A DNA stretch of 64,000 nucleotides from CAWBQO01 sp963790965 (GTDB lineage Bacteria; Bacteroidota; Rhodothermia; Rhodothermales; DASSAV01). The position numbers and the translations under genes are program-made. Where the stretch lies: the NCBI GenBank assembly GCA_963790965.1, contig CAWBQO010000006.1, positions 434,001 to 498,000 of the forward strand, given 5' to 3'. Position 1 is the stretch's first letter; the number at the start of each line of letters is the position of its first letter. Positions 43,985-52,128 of the stretch are shown here, piece after piece. Below the pieces are notes generated by a model that saw nothing but the letters and a program-made list of their open reading frames with translations, searched no databases and was not told the origin of the DNA.

Positions 43985-45499
43985 ATGCGCGCATCTCTCT
44001 CGCTGCTTCTCCTTCTCCTACTCTCGGCCTTCACTACGGCGCAGGCTCAAACGGGCGCATCCGTTCCGGAAATGGCCAACCTCGACGCCTACATAGAAGA
44101 CTTTCTGAAGACGTACAAGATTCCGGGCGCTGCAGTCGCCGTTTCGCAGGATGGCCGTCTCATCTACGCGCGTGGTTTTGGAACGGCGGACAAAGAGGCG
44201 GGCGAGCCGGTGCAGCCGGACAGCCGCTTCCGGATCGCATCGATTTCGAAGCCCATCACGGCCATGCTCGTCATGAAGCTCGTTGAAGACGGACGCCTCA
44301 CGCTCGACGCTCCGGCCTTCGCCCTCCTCCCGGACCTTCCCGCCGCGCCCGGCAAAGAAGAAGACCCGCGCCTCGCAGAGATCACCGTACGCGACCTCTT
44401 GCAGCATTCGGGAGGATGGGACCGGGACGGCACTCGCTACGACCCGATGTTCGACGTAAAGAAGATCGCCAAAGCCATGGGCGTAAAGGCGCCGGCGGGC
44501 AGCGAAACCATCATTCGCTACATGCGCGGCCGCCCCCTTGATTTCGATCCGGGAAGCCGCTACGCTTACTCCAACTTCGGCTACAGCGTGCTCGGACGCA
44601 TTATCGAACACGTCACGGGTGAACCCTATGAGACATATGCACGGAAAGTCCTCGCCGAAGCAGGTATCGAAGACATGGCCATCGGCGGGTCACTGCTGAA
44701 GGATCGACTGCCGAAAGAAGTACGCTACTACCACGTTCCTGTGTCAGAGAAGACCCCGAGTGTCTTTAGTGACTCCTCGGTGGACTGGCCGTACGGCGGC
44801 TTCAACATGGAAGCGCTGGACGCACACGGTGCCTGGGTGGCATCGGCGGTGGACCTCCTGCGCTTCACGACCGCGCTCGATGGGCTGCAAAATCGGCCGG
44901 ATCTGCTCTCTGCCGAGACAATGGCCGAGATGACCAAGCGCCCTGACGTGCCGACGTGGGGCAAAACGCAGTACTGGTACGGCCTCGGTTGGCTCGTGAA
45001 CACGAGCGGCAACTGGTGGCATACCGGGTCACTCCCCGGCGCGGAAAGCATCCTCGTTCATTCGAGCTACAAAGGCCTTCACTGGGCCGTACTACTCAAT
45101 GCCCGCACTCCGCAGTCGATCAGCTATATGTCGGCGCTCGATAACGGCATGTGGACGCAAATGCAGGCCGTAAAGAGTTGGCCCAAGCACGACCTGTTTG
45201 CGCTCGGTGTCGCGAGTGAAGCGCGCGGCGAGATTCCCGCTTTCGCGCTGTCGGAACCGTACCCGAATCCGACTCGCGGCGAGGCGTCTGTGGTCTTCAC
45301 CCTCGAAGCCCCGGAGGACGTATCGCTGACGCTCTATGATCTGCTCGGGCGTGAAGTCGCGGTCGTTGCTGAGGGCCGCCGGGAAGCCGGGCGGCACGTT
45401 GCGCGCGTTCATACCGCCGATCTGCCGAGCGGCGTTTACCTGCTGAACCTGAGGGCCGGCGCGGCGCGGCAGGCGCGGGCGATTACGGTGGTGAAGTAA
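43985..45499 (+). CDS. Secreted serine hydrolase (class C beta-lactamase fold) with type IX sorting domain
   Basis: 504 residues with a signal peptide (MRASLSLLLLLLLSAFTTAQA). Beta-lactamase/transpeptidase motifs: nucleophile S-I-S-K in FRIASISKPITAMLVMKL, YSN in YAYSNFGYSVLG, and HTG in WWHTGSLPGAES. Such proteins are often D-aminopeptidases or esterases rather than resistance enzymes. Residues from about 420 form a Por/T9SS type A domain: LSEPYPNPTRGEASVVFTL, VSLTLYDLLGREVAVV and PSGVYLLNL, closing with ITVVK. This directs export through the type IX system and attachment or release at the surface. No associated operon. Confidence 0.92.
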   Translation: MRASLSLLLLLLLSAFTTAQAQTGASVPEMANLDAYIEDFLKTYKIPGAAVAVSQDGRLIYARGFGTADKEAGEPVQPDSRFRIASISKPITAMLVMKLVEDGRLTLDAPAFALLPDLPAAPGKEEDPRLAEITVRDLLQHSGGWDRDGTRYDPMFDVKKIAKAMGVKAPAGSETIIRYMRGRPLDFDPGSRYAYSNFGYSVLGRIIEHVTGEPYETYARKVLAEAGIEDMAIGGSLLKDRLPKEVRYYHVPVSEKTPSVFSDSSVDWPYGGFNMEALDAHGAWVASAVDLLRFTTALDGLQNRPDLLSAETMAEMTKRPDVPTWGKTQYWYGLGWLVNTSGNWWHTGSLPGAESILVHSSYKGLHWAVLLNARTPQSISYMSALDNGMWTQMQAVKSWPKHDLFALGVASEARGEIPAFALSEPYPNPTRGEASVVFTLEAPEDVSLTLYDLLGREVAVVAEGRREAGRHVARVHTADLPSGVYLLNLRAGAARQARAITVVK

Positions 45500-45548
45500 G
45501 CGCGCGCGTGCCGGGCCGCTCCTCCTCCGCGGCGCGGAAGTGGAGATG

Positions 45549-45839
45549 CTAGTGGTACGTGCGCCTACGGTAGCGGGGATAGAGCAGTTCGTCGAGAAGA
45601 GTGGGGCGGCCGTCGTCCGGATCGTTCAGGAAGCTTAACCGGGGATGCTGAGAAACGGCGTGCAGAAACAGCACGGTCAGCACCATGAACGGCAGACCGA
45701 CGAGACTCACGACGGCATCGCCGGGGAAGAGGATCAGGATGAGCAGCGTTGCCGCGGTACAGGCGAGATACAAGTAAACGAGGATCGCGTAGCCCGAAAC
45801 CGGCTTCCGTGCGCGCAGGGTTCTGTTACGACGGGTCAT
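45549..45839 (-). CDS. Small two-helix membrane protein
   Basis: 96 residues, MTRRNRTLRARKPVSGYAILV. A very basic N-terminus is followed by two hydrophobic helices (18-38 and 42-62) and an Arg/Tyr-rich tail (LLYPRYRRRTYH). Its ATG overlaps the stop of the upstream gene (ATGA, 45836-45839), so it is translationally coupled to it. Unknown function. Confidence 0.65.
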   Translation of the reverse strand: MTRRNRTLRARKPVSGYAILVYLYLACTAATLLILILFPGDAVVSLVGLPFMVLTVLFLHAVSQHPRLSFLNDPDDGRPTLLDELLYPRYRRRTYH

Positions 45840-46246
45840 GGCACGTCCTCGTTGTAGCGGATTTTGATGGTGACTTCTACCTTCTCGATGCCGGGAGGGA
45901 GCGCCTGGAATGCTTCCCGGATGCGCTCGTAAGCCAGCAACTCGGCGCGCTCGGCGGGCGTGCGGGCCTGGGCCGGATCGACCAGGACGCTACTCAAATA
46001 GCCGAGCCTCATGGATTCCTCGCCTGCGCCGGTGCGGGGCGTGGTGGTAGCCGCCTTGCCGGCGGGGAGTGCGGGTGCGTCCGGCGCTTCTTCGTCGGAG
46101 GAAAAGAAGCTGATTACGCCGCCGATCAGCGCAAGAACACCCACGCTGACGTAGATGAACATGAGCGCGGCAAGAAGTTCGCGGGCCACGCTCATTACGA
46201 TGAGGAAAAAGACCACGGCGAAGATGAAGCCGGCGACTGACTTCAT
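45836..46246 (-). CDS. Membrane-anchored small protein with charged C-terminal domain
   Basis: 136 residues from ATG 46246 (MKSVAGFIFAVVFFLIVMSV). Two membrane helices fill the first 45 residues, then an Ala/Pro linker and a helical domain (DPAQARTPAERAELLAYERIREAFQALPPGIEKVEVTIKIRYNED). Upstream in-frame sequence to 46528 lacks coding character and overlaps the next gene. Forms an ATGA-coupled pair with the following gene. No family recognised. Confidence 0.6.
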   Translation of the reverse strand: MKSVAGFIFAVVFFLIVMSVARELLAALMFIYVSVGVLALIGGVISFFSSDEEAPDAPALPAGKAATTTPRTGAGEESMRLGYLSSVLVDPAQARTPAERAELLAYERIREAFQALPPGIEKVEVTIKIRYNEDVP

Positions 46247-46334
46247 GGCACGTTCCTTTGCTCCAAATGGTTCAGGTGCAACCCGCTCCAATATAGGGTA
46301 GCACCCCGGCGACTCAGGACACAGGGTGTCCCGT

Positions 46335-46835
46335 TCATAGCTGAGGACGGGGGGGCCGGACGAACGAACCCTGCTTCTCCGGCACCTCCACCGTGACCCG
46401 GTCTCCGTATTGCAAGCCGGGGATCCGGGGCATGAGGATCTCCAGAATGTCGGGTGTCTTGAAGTGCTCCGGCTTGGTCTCGGGGTGGGGATAGTAGACG
46501 AGGCCGCGCCAGGGGCGCCCTGCTGCATCGGTCAGTCTGCAATCGCAGAAGGAGAACGTCTCCGGCGGAATGTGGCGCGTCCACGCGACGGACGCGAGGG
46601 TGGCGCGTGGCTCCTGAAGCGTGAACTGGAGCGGGGCGACGGAGACATTGATCGTGCCGTCGAACAGTCCTTCGAGCGAGACGCCGCGTTCTTCAATGAA
46701 CGCCCGTTGCAGATGGATGGTGCCTTCCGGGTAGCGCGGGTCGCCGCCGGCTCCCGAGGCCACGCGATGGCCGGGCCGGACGACTCCTTCCGCTTTGCTC
46801 CACCCGCCCGTGCGCCCGCCCCCCGTCTCAGCCAT
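46335..46835 (-). CDS. Protein resembling CTP-dependent (archaeal-type) riboflavin kinase
   Basis: 166 residues from ATG 46835; a start at 46877 is also open. The pattern follows the RibK/DUF120 barrel: GHRVASGAGGDPRYPEGTI, then GLFDGTINVSVAP (family P-G-T-L-N-V; Thr61 and Asn63 at the positions of the Mg-binding T-x-N). A CRLTDAAGRPWRGLVYYPHPET strand region and TPDILEILMPRIPGLQYGDRVTVEV (family D-V-L-E-I-I-A-P...G-D-x-V) follow. Known family members phosphorylate riboflavin to FMN with CTP. In a bacterium this would be unusual; it could instead bind a different ligand. Divergent from the Lrp gene by about 100 bases. Confidence 0.5.
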   Translation of the reverse strand: MAETGGGRTGGWSKAEGVVRPGHRVASGAGGDPRYPEGTIHLQRAFIEERGVSLEGLFDGTINVSVAPLQFTLQEPRATLASVAWTRHIPPETFSFCDCRLTDAAGRPWRGLVYYPHPETKPEHFKTPDILEILMPRIPGLQYGDRVTVEVPEKQGSFVRPPRPQL

Positions 46836-46936
46836 CAGATGATCACCGTAATTTTTTAGGGCAAGGTCTACGAACATACGCTACGAAGTCGTATTTTGCG
46901 ACGCGACACATTACTTAATTAAGATTTCAGTTCCTG

Positions 46937-47428
46937 ATGGATCGTATCGACGAAACCGACGCCCGCATTCTGGCCCTCCTGCAGGAGAGCGGGCGCATGA
47001 AGCGCAACGCCATTGCCGAAGAAGTAGGCCTCTCCGTCCCCTCTGTAAGCGAGCGTATGCGCAAGCTCGAAGAGCGAGGGGTCATCACCGGCTACCATGC
47101 GGTGGTCGACCCGAAGCGACTACAGGTGGACATCACGGCGTTCGTCCGCGTGACGGTGGACGGCTCGGACAAGTACCCCGACTTCGTGCGCCGCACCACG
47201 GCCATGCCCGAAGTGCTCGAAGTGCATTCCATCACCGGCGAGGGATCGCACATTCTCAAGATACGCACGCGCGACACCACCTCGCTCGAACATCTCCTTT
47301 CAAAGCTCCAGTCGTGGCAGGGTGTTCATGGAACGAGCACGAGCATCGTGCTGAGTTCGTTCAAGGAAACCCGCAAGATCGGCACGACCCCGATGGAACT
47401 CGTCGAAGTGGAGCCGGCGCTCGGCTAA
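46937..47428 (+). CDS. Lrp/AsnC-family transcriptional regulator
   Basis: 163 residues. N-terminal helix-turn-helix: RIDETDARILALLQESGRMKRNAIAEEVGLSVPSVSERMRKLEERGVITGYHAVVDP. The RAM/AsnC effector domain (about 65-140) includes AFVRVTVDGSDKYPDFVRR, EVLEVHSITGEGSHILKIRTRD and LEHLLSKLQSW. It is 85 bases upstream of the glutamine synthetase gene in the same direction, so it may control nitrogen assimilation and sense an amino acid such as glutamine. Confidence 0.93.
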   Translation: MDRIDETDARILALLQESGRMKRNAIAEEVGLSVPSVSERMRKLEERGVITGYHAVVDPKRLQVDITAFVRVTVDGSDKYPDFVRRTTAMPEVLEVHSITGEGSHILKIRTRDTTSLEHLLSKLQSWQGVHGTSTSIVLSSFKETRKIGTTPMELVEVEPALG

Positions 47429-47513
47429 CATCGCCCGGCGATTCCCTCTCCTTTTTGCACACCGCCCGCCCTCCGGCGGTTTCTTCCTTCCCGCCTCTAC
47501 TCCTGAACAAACC

Positions 47514-49715
47514 ATGTATACGACCAAGAACAGTGGCACGGACTACCACGTAACCGCCGCAACAAAGTACTACGGCAACGGCCGCACGCCCGTCCGCTCC
47601 TTTGTTGACATCGAGAAGATCTTCGGCGAGAACACGTTCGGCCTCGATCAGATGAAAAGCCGTCTGCCGAAGCACGCCTACAAAAGCTTGCTCGCCACCG
47701 TGGAGCGGTCGCAGCCGCTCGACCCGAGCGTGGCCGATGCCGTTGCGCTGGCCATGAAGGAGTGGGCGATGGAGAAGGGCGTGACGCATTACACCCACTG
47801 GTTTCAGCCGCTTACGGGACTGACGGCCGAGAAGCACGATTCGTTCATGACCCCGAACCGGGGCGGCGGCGCGGTGGCGGAGTTCTCCGGCAAGGATCTC
47901 CTCCAGGGAGAGCCGGACGCCTCGTCCTTCCCCAGCGGCGGCCTTCGTGCCACCTTCGAGGCGCGCGGCTACACGGCGTGGGACCCGACCTCGCCCGCCT
48001 TCATCATCGAGAACGAAAAAGGATCGTACCTCGCCATTCCGACGGGCTTCCTCTCCTGGACCGGCGACGCGCTCGACTACAAGATTCCGCTGCTGCGCTC
48101 GATGGACGCCCTCGACCGGCAGGCCCGCCGCGTCCTGAAGCTCCTCGGCGTCCCAAACGTGCAGCGCGTCACGACAACCGTCGGCGCGGAGCAGGAATAC
48201 TTCCTGATCGACGAGGAGTTTTTCTACCGCCGGCCGGACCTTTACACGACGGGGCGCACGCTCGTCGGAGCCAAGCCGCCGCGCGGGCAGGAGCTGGAAG
48301 ATCATTACTTCGGCTCGATCCCGGACCGCGTCCTCTCCTGCATGATGGACGTAGAGACGGAGCTTTACCGCCTCGGCGTTCCCGTCAAGACGCGCCACAA
48401 CGAAGTGGCACCGAGCCAGTACGAGATCGCCCCGATCTTCGAGAATACGAACGTCGCCGTCGACCACCAGCAACTCGTCATGCTTACGCTGCAGCGGATT
48501 GCGCGGCGCTACGGCATGGTTTGCCTGCTTCACGAGAAGCCGTTCGCGGGCGTCAACGGGTCGGGCAAACACAACAACTGGTCCATGGGGACGGACACGG
48601 GCATGAACCTGTTGGAGCCGGGGGACAATCCGAGCGACAACATGCAGTTCCTCTTCTTCTGCACGGCCGTTGTGCGCGCCGTTTACCGGCACCAGGACCT
48701 GCTCCGCATCTCCGTCGCTTCGGCCGCGAACGACCACCGGCTCGGGGCCAACGAAGCGCCGCCCGCCATCATGAGCGTCTTCCTCGGGGATCAGCTCGAA
48801 GGCATTATGAACCAGCTCGTCGAGGGCAAACCGACCTCGTCGAAGCAGGGTGGCCTTATGGGCCTCGGCGTGAGTACCCTCCCGACGCTGCCGCGCCACG
48901 CCGGCGACCGCAACCGGACGTCTCCGTTTGCCTTTACGGGCAACAAGTTTGAGTTCCGCGCCGTGGGTTCGTCGCAGTCCGTCGCCTTCCCCAATACGGT
49001 GCTCAACGTTGCCGTGACCGAATCGCTCGACGAAATGGCGACGATGCTGGAGGAAAAGTTGCAAGGCAAGCGCGGTAAGAAGGCGCTTGAAGAAGCCGTG
49101 ACGGAAGTTGTTCAGGATGTGTTGCGCGAGTCGAAAGCCATCCTCTTCGGCGGCGACAACTACTCCGACGAATGGCACGAGGAGGCGGAGCGACGCGGCT
49201 TGCTGAACCTTCGCACCTCGCTGGAGGCGTTTGATCTGCTTGGATCGGAGAAGAATCTGGCGCTATTCAAAAAGTACGAGGTGCTCTCTGAAAGGGAGCT
49301 TGAAAGCCGCTGCGAGATATTCGTGGAGCAGTACTTCAAGACCATTAACATCGAAGGTGAGATGACCGAATCCATCGCGAGGACGCTCGTCCTGCCGGCG
49401 GCCGTCGAGTACCTTCACGAACTGATGTCGACCATCGAGCGTGCGGATGACATCGGCATGACGTCGAAGGGCGTGCGCGATACGGCCGAGGAAGTGAACG
49501 GCTGCGTGGACGAGCTGCGCGAGGCGATCCTTCGACTGGCCGAGCAGAACGAAGCGCTCGGCGGCGAGACGGCCCACAGCAAGGCGTACCACGTCCGGGA
49601 CAACGTCATTCCCGCCATGCAGGCTGTCCGCAAGGTGGCCGACCGGCTCGAGCGCATCCTCCCGGCCGACCTCTGGCCGATGCCGACTTACCGCGAGGTG
49701 CTGTTCGTGAAGTAG
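47514..49715 (+). CDS. glnN: Type III glutamine synthetase
   Basis: 733 residues, the length of GSIII (about 730) rather than GSI (470). N-terminal GSIII-specific domain has ENTFGLDQMKSRLPKHAYKSLL. Catalytic part: GAEQEYFLIDEEF, HNEVAPSQYEIAPIFENTNVAVDHQQL, INGSGKHNNWSMG-like VNGSGKHNNWSMGTD, and RLGANEAPPAIMSVFLG. The C-terminal helical extension ends LWPMPTYREVLFVK. It makes glutamine from glutamate, ammonium and ATP. The Lrp-type gene upstream is probably co-transcribed or regulatory. A strong hairpin follows. Confidence 0.96.
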   Translation: MYTTKNSGTDYHVTAATKYYGNGRTPVRSFVDIEKIFGENTFGLDQMKSRLPKHAYKSLLATVERSQPLDPSVADAVALAMKEWAMEKGVTHYTHWFQPLTGLTAEKHDSFMTPNRGGGAVAEFSGKDLLQGEPDASSFPSGGLRATFEARGYTAWDPTSPAFIIENEKGSYLAIPTGFLSWTGDALDYKIPLLRSMDALDRQARRVLKLLGVPNVQRVTTTVGAEQEYFLIDEEFFYRRPDLYTTGRTLVGAKPPRGQELEDHYFGSIPDRVLSCMMDVETELYRLGVPVKTRHNEVAPSQYEIAPIFENTNVAVDHQQLVMLTLQRIARRYGMVCLLHEKPFAGVNGSGKHNNWSMGTDTGMNLLEPGDNPSDNMQFLFFCTAVVRAVYRHQDLLRISVASAANDHRLGANEAPPAIMSVFLGDQLEGIMNQLVEGKPTSSKQGGLMGLGVSTLPTLPRHAGDRNRTSPFAFTGNKFEFRAVGSSQSVAFPNTVLNVAVTESLDEMATMLEEKLQGKRGKKALEEAVTEVVQDVLRESKAILFGGDNYSDEWHEEAERRGLLNLRTSLEAFDLLGSEKNLALFKKYEVLSERELESRCEIFVEQYFKTINIEGEMTESIARTLVLPAAVEYLHELMSTIERADDIGMTSKGVRDTAEEVNGCVDELREAILRLAEQNEALGGETAHSKAYHVRDNVIPAMQAVRKVADRLERILPADLWPMPTYREVLFVK

Positions 49716-49736
49716 TTCGGCTTTGCCGTGAAACAG

Positions 49737-49772
49737 GCGCGCCCTCATCCCGGGCTTGGGGTGAGGGCGCGC
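49737..49772 (+). terminator. Terminator hairpin of glnN
   Basis: Perfect 11-bp stem GCGCGCCCTCA (49737-49747) and TGAGGGCGCGC (49762-49772), loop 14 bases, 21 bases past the stop. The tail TGTGTTATCG is only mildly T-rich. Confidence 0.75.
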
Positions 49773-49842
49773 TGTGTTATCGTGTGCCGGGGAGCGGTTG
49801 CCGGCGGTGTGTCTGCGCGGCGAGGAGGTCAGGGCAGACCCT

Positions 49843-50076
49843 TTACGACGCGCCCGCAGCCTCCTTTCGATCTCTCAGCGTAAAGGCCACGCCGTAGGCC
49901 GTGATGATCAGCAATATGATGGCGTAGGGCGTCTTGCCGTCCACCGCGAGGGCGATGACGGCGAAGCCCATCAGCGGCACGCCGAGCAGGAGGCGCCAGA
50001 GCGCCGGCACCGCCCTTACCAGAAAGAACACCGCGGCGACGGCCGCCGCTACAAGAATGGTGTCTACGGTGTACAT
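49843..50076 (-). CDS. Small three-helix membrane protein
   Basis: 77 residues: MYTVDTILVAAAVAAVFFLVRAVPALWRLLLG. Three hydrophobic segments (about 6-22, 27-46 and 50-67) and a basic end (LRDRKEAAGAS). Start is well placed with no overlapping gene. Function unknown; borders the right repeat island. Confidence 0.55.
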   Translation of the reverse strand: MYTVDTILVAAAVAAVFFLVRAVPALWRLLLGVPLMGFAVIALAVDGKTPYAIILLIITAYGVAFTLRDRKEAAGAS

Positions 50077-50279
50077 CGGCGTGTATCCTCAATCGTTAGC
50101 GTTACGCATACGGCCGGCATGAAGGCGAGGCATCCGGAAGACATCGGCTGTTGAGAGGGCATCCATAGTTAGAGTATGAACCCACGCCCACATTGTCAAG
50201 GCTCGGCGCGGCCTTCTGAGATGCCGCGCTGCGCCGGAATGAGACCGGGGCAGGATGCCGCCTTCCTTGTGATCCTCCG

Positions 50280-50800
50280 CCGTCCTTACGCTCCCCCGCC
50301 CCCTCCATCCTCCCCGGAATGTCATCCTCACCGGAATGTCATCCTCACCGGAATGTCATCCTGAGCGCAGCGAAGGATCTGTTTTCTTTCGCAGCCACAG
50401 ACGCTCCGGTGCGCCCGCAAGACCCGGTCGGCCCGTTCCGCCTTCCCGGTGCGCATCGCGTTCCCGCCTCCTCAGGTCTCCCAGAGTGTCATCCCGACCA
50501 AGGCGGCGCCGCCGACCCTCATTGTGAGACCACGTCATCCGCCGCCGCGCGGAGGGACCTCCTCATAATAGCAAAGAACACCCCCCCCACTCCAAAGCCG
50601 CCCACCCAGGCCTCCATCACGCAACGCCTGAACAGCATCAGACGCAGGGGCGCAGAGACTAAAAGCGGCGCAGCGCCGCGCCACAAGCCGGCCCTTCCCG
50701 CCCCCTCTGCCCTCCTCGGAGTGTCATCCTCGCCGCAATGTCATCCTCCCCGGGCGTCATCCTGAGCGAAGCGAAGGATCTGTCCTTAAAGCACCGCTGA
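50280..50800 (-). repeat. R2/R3 mosaic repeats, inverted
   Basis: Three successive GGAATGTCATCCTCACC phrases at 50316-50360 lead into an inverted R2 (CATCCTGAGCGCAGCGAAGG). An inverted R3 block (about 50480-50640, GGAGGGACCTCCTCATAATAG, CCCCCCACTCCAAAGCCG) and a second R2 at 50757-50785 follow. Same modules as at 3.1-6.2 kb. Peptides predicted here are repeat artefacts. Confidence 0.7.
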
Positions 50801-51033
50801 GATGCCTCGCAGCGCCGCCAATGAACACCGCGCGTACATCGGCTTCTACTGACTTTCCAATTCGCACAGCGAGAATGATGGCCCCGTATTCACCCGAGCA
50901 ATGTAGGGGACATACGCGTGTTTCATATTGTCGGGCTTTGTGCCCATATACCGACGTTTTGAAACACTTACAACGGCACCCCCTCGTTCGGATCCTTTCG
51001 GGCGCGCTCGGTGCCTGCGTCAACGTTGACGCT
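50801..51033. other. Intergenic segment between repeat copies
   Basis: No supportable gene. It holds a mostly unique stretch with imperfect dyads (for example GTCGGGCTTTGTGCCCATATACCGAC near 50928-50955, broken here as CCATATACCGAC). Confidence 0.3.
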
Positions 51034-51209
51034 TACGAGGCGGTTGGTTTACCGTGTATGGTCTATACCGCTTATTTCCAAAGTTTTGTACAAACCTGGA
51101 ATATCGCCTAACACTCCCTTGAATCCCCCTCAAGGGGGAGGTTGCGTCGGTACTTTGGCCCGCAGTATGAGCTACATACAGCGCGTTCTTTTATTTTAAA
51201 GGCCACTGA
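51034..51209 (+). repeat. R1 MITE-like element, copy 7
   Basis: Left end TACGAGGCGGTTGGTTT, CTAACAC at 51108 (offset 74), near-perfect hairpin TCCCTTGA/TCAAGGGGGA, then CTACATACAGCGCGTTC and right end TTTTAAAGGCCACTGA. Identical core to copy 8. Confidence 0.7.
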
Positions 51210-51272
51210 AAGCACGGAACAGATTCTTCGCTGCACTCAGCATGACACGCGGAGGTGGTGGAGGGGGTGACG

Positions 51273-51446
51273 ATCTATGGATGCGGTTTGCTGTCGATGG
51301 GATGCATCGCGGTTGTTCGGGACGATGCAGGCGACTGGAAGGCCGGCTAACACCCCCTTGAATCCCCATCGAGGGGGAGGTTGCGTCGGTAATTTGGCCC
51401 GCAGTATGAGCTACATACAGCGCGTTCTTCTATTTCGCAGCCTGAC
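51273..51446 (+). repeat. R1 MITE-like element, copy 8
   Basis: CTAACAC at 51347, hairpin CCCCCTTGA/TCGAGGGGG, GCAGTATGAGCTACATACAG shared exactly with copy 7, right end TTTCGCAGCCTGA. Left end decayed and set by family spacing. Its right end is 35 bases from the response-regulator stop. Confidence 0.65.
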
Positions 51447-51480
51447 GGGTACCGGAGGTGCCGCGCGGAAGTGCCGCTGC

Positions 51481-52128
51481 TCAGCCCGTCCGCTCGCTCT
51501 CGACCCACTGGACGGCGTGCTGCATGAGTTCGGCGGCGGAGGCGAGGTTGAGCTTGTTCTTGATGCGCGCGCGGTAGCTCTCTACCGTCTTGACGGACAG
51601 GTGCAGCCGTTCGGAAATCTCGCGCGTTCCCTGCCCGCGCCCGGTAAGCTCGAACACCTCCAACTCCCGGTCGCTAAGCACCTCCAGCGGCGACTGGCTC
51701 ACGTCCTTGCCCGTCATCATGCCGAGCAGCAGCCGCTCCTTGATCTCATCACTGACGTAAATGCCCCCGCCGAGCACGTGCCGGACGGCCTTCACGATCA
51801 CTTCGTCCGCCTCGAGCTTCATGACGTACCCGCGCGCGCCCGCCCGGATGGCGCGTTCGGCGTAGAGCGATTCGTCGTGGCGCGAGACGACGAGCACGCT
51901 CAGGCCCGGCTTGAGCGCCTGCATATGCTTGATCAGTTCCAGACCGCTCATGCCCGGGAGCGAGACATCCACGACGGCCAGGTCAGGGCTGATCTCTTCG
52001 AGCAGGTCGAGCGCCTCCTCGGCACTGGCCGCCTGGCCGATCACGGTGATGTCCGACTCAACCTCCAGCGTGAGCGCCAGGCCCTTGCGCATGAGCGGGT
52101 GGTCGTCCACGAGTAGAATCTTCTTCAT
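51481..52128 (-). CDS. FixJ/NarL-type response regulator
   Basis: 215 residues from ATG 52128 (MKKILLVDDHPLMRKGLAL). Receiver domain with the acidic pair D8-D9, phosphoacceptor Asp54 in AVVDVSLPGMSG and Lys104. LuxR-type HTH (about 150-210) is LSDRELEVFELTGRGQGTREISERLHLSVKTVESYRARIKNKLNL. Its ATG overlaps the stop of the sensor kinase gene by four bases (ATGA), so the two are coupled and form a two-component pair. The neighbouring divergent operon is cbb3 oxidase, the likely target by analogy with FixJ, though other targets are possible. Confidence 0.93.
   Translation of the reverse strand: MKKILLVDDHPLMRKGLALTLEVESDITVIGQAASAEEALDLLEEISPDLAVVDVSLPGMSGLELIKHMQALKPGLSVLVVSRHDESLYAERAIRAGARGYVMKLEADEVIVKAVRHVLGGGIYVSDEIKERLLLGMMTGKDVSQSPLEVLSDRELEVFELTGRGQGTREISERLHLSVKTVESYRARIKNKLNLASAAELMQHAVQWVESERTG

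Noticed and set aside
49774..50154. A 126-residue plus-strand frame after glnN
   Set aside because: It overlaps the small membrane protein gene on the other strand, which has a coherent three-helix topology, and its own composition is Arg/His-rich noise.
50757..51023. An 88-residue minus-strand frame in the right repeat island
   Set aside because: Its C-terminus is the R2-derived peptide (DPSLRSG) and it has no domain or plausible start signal.
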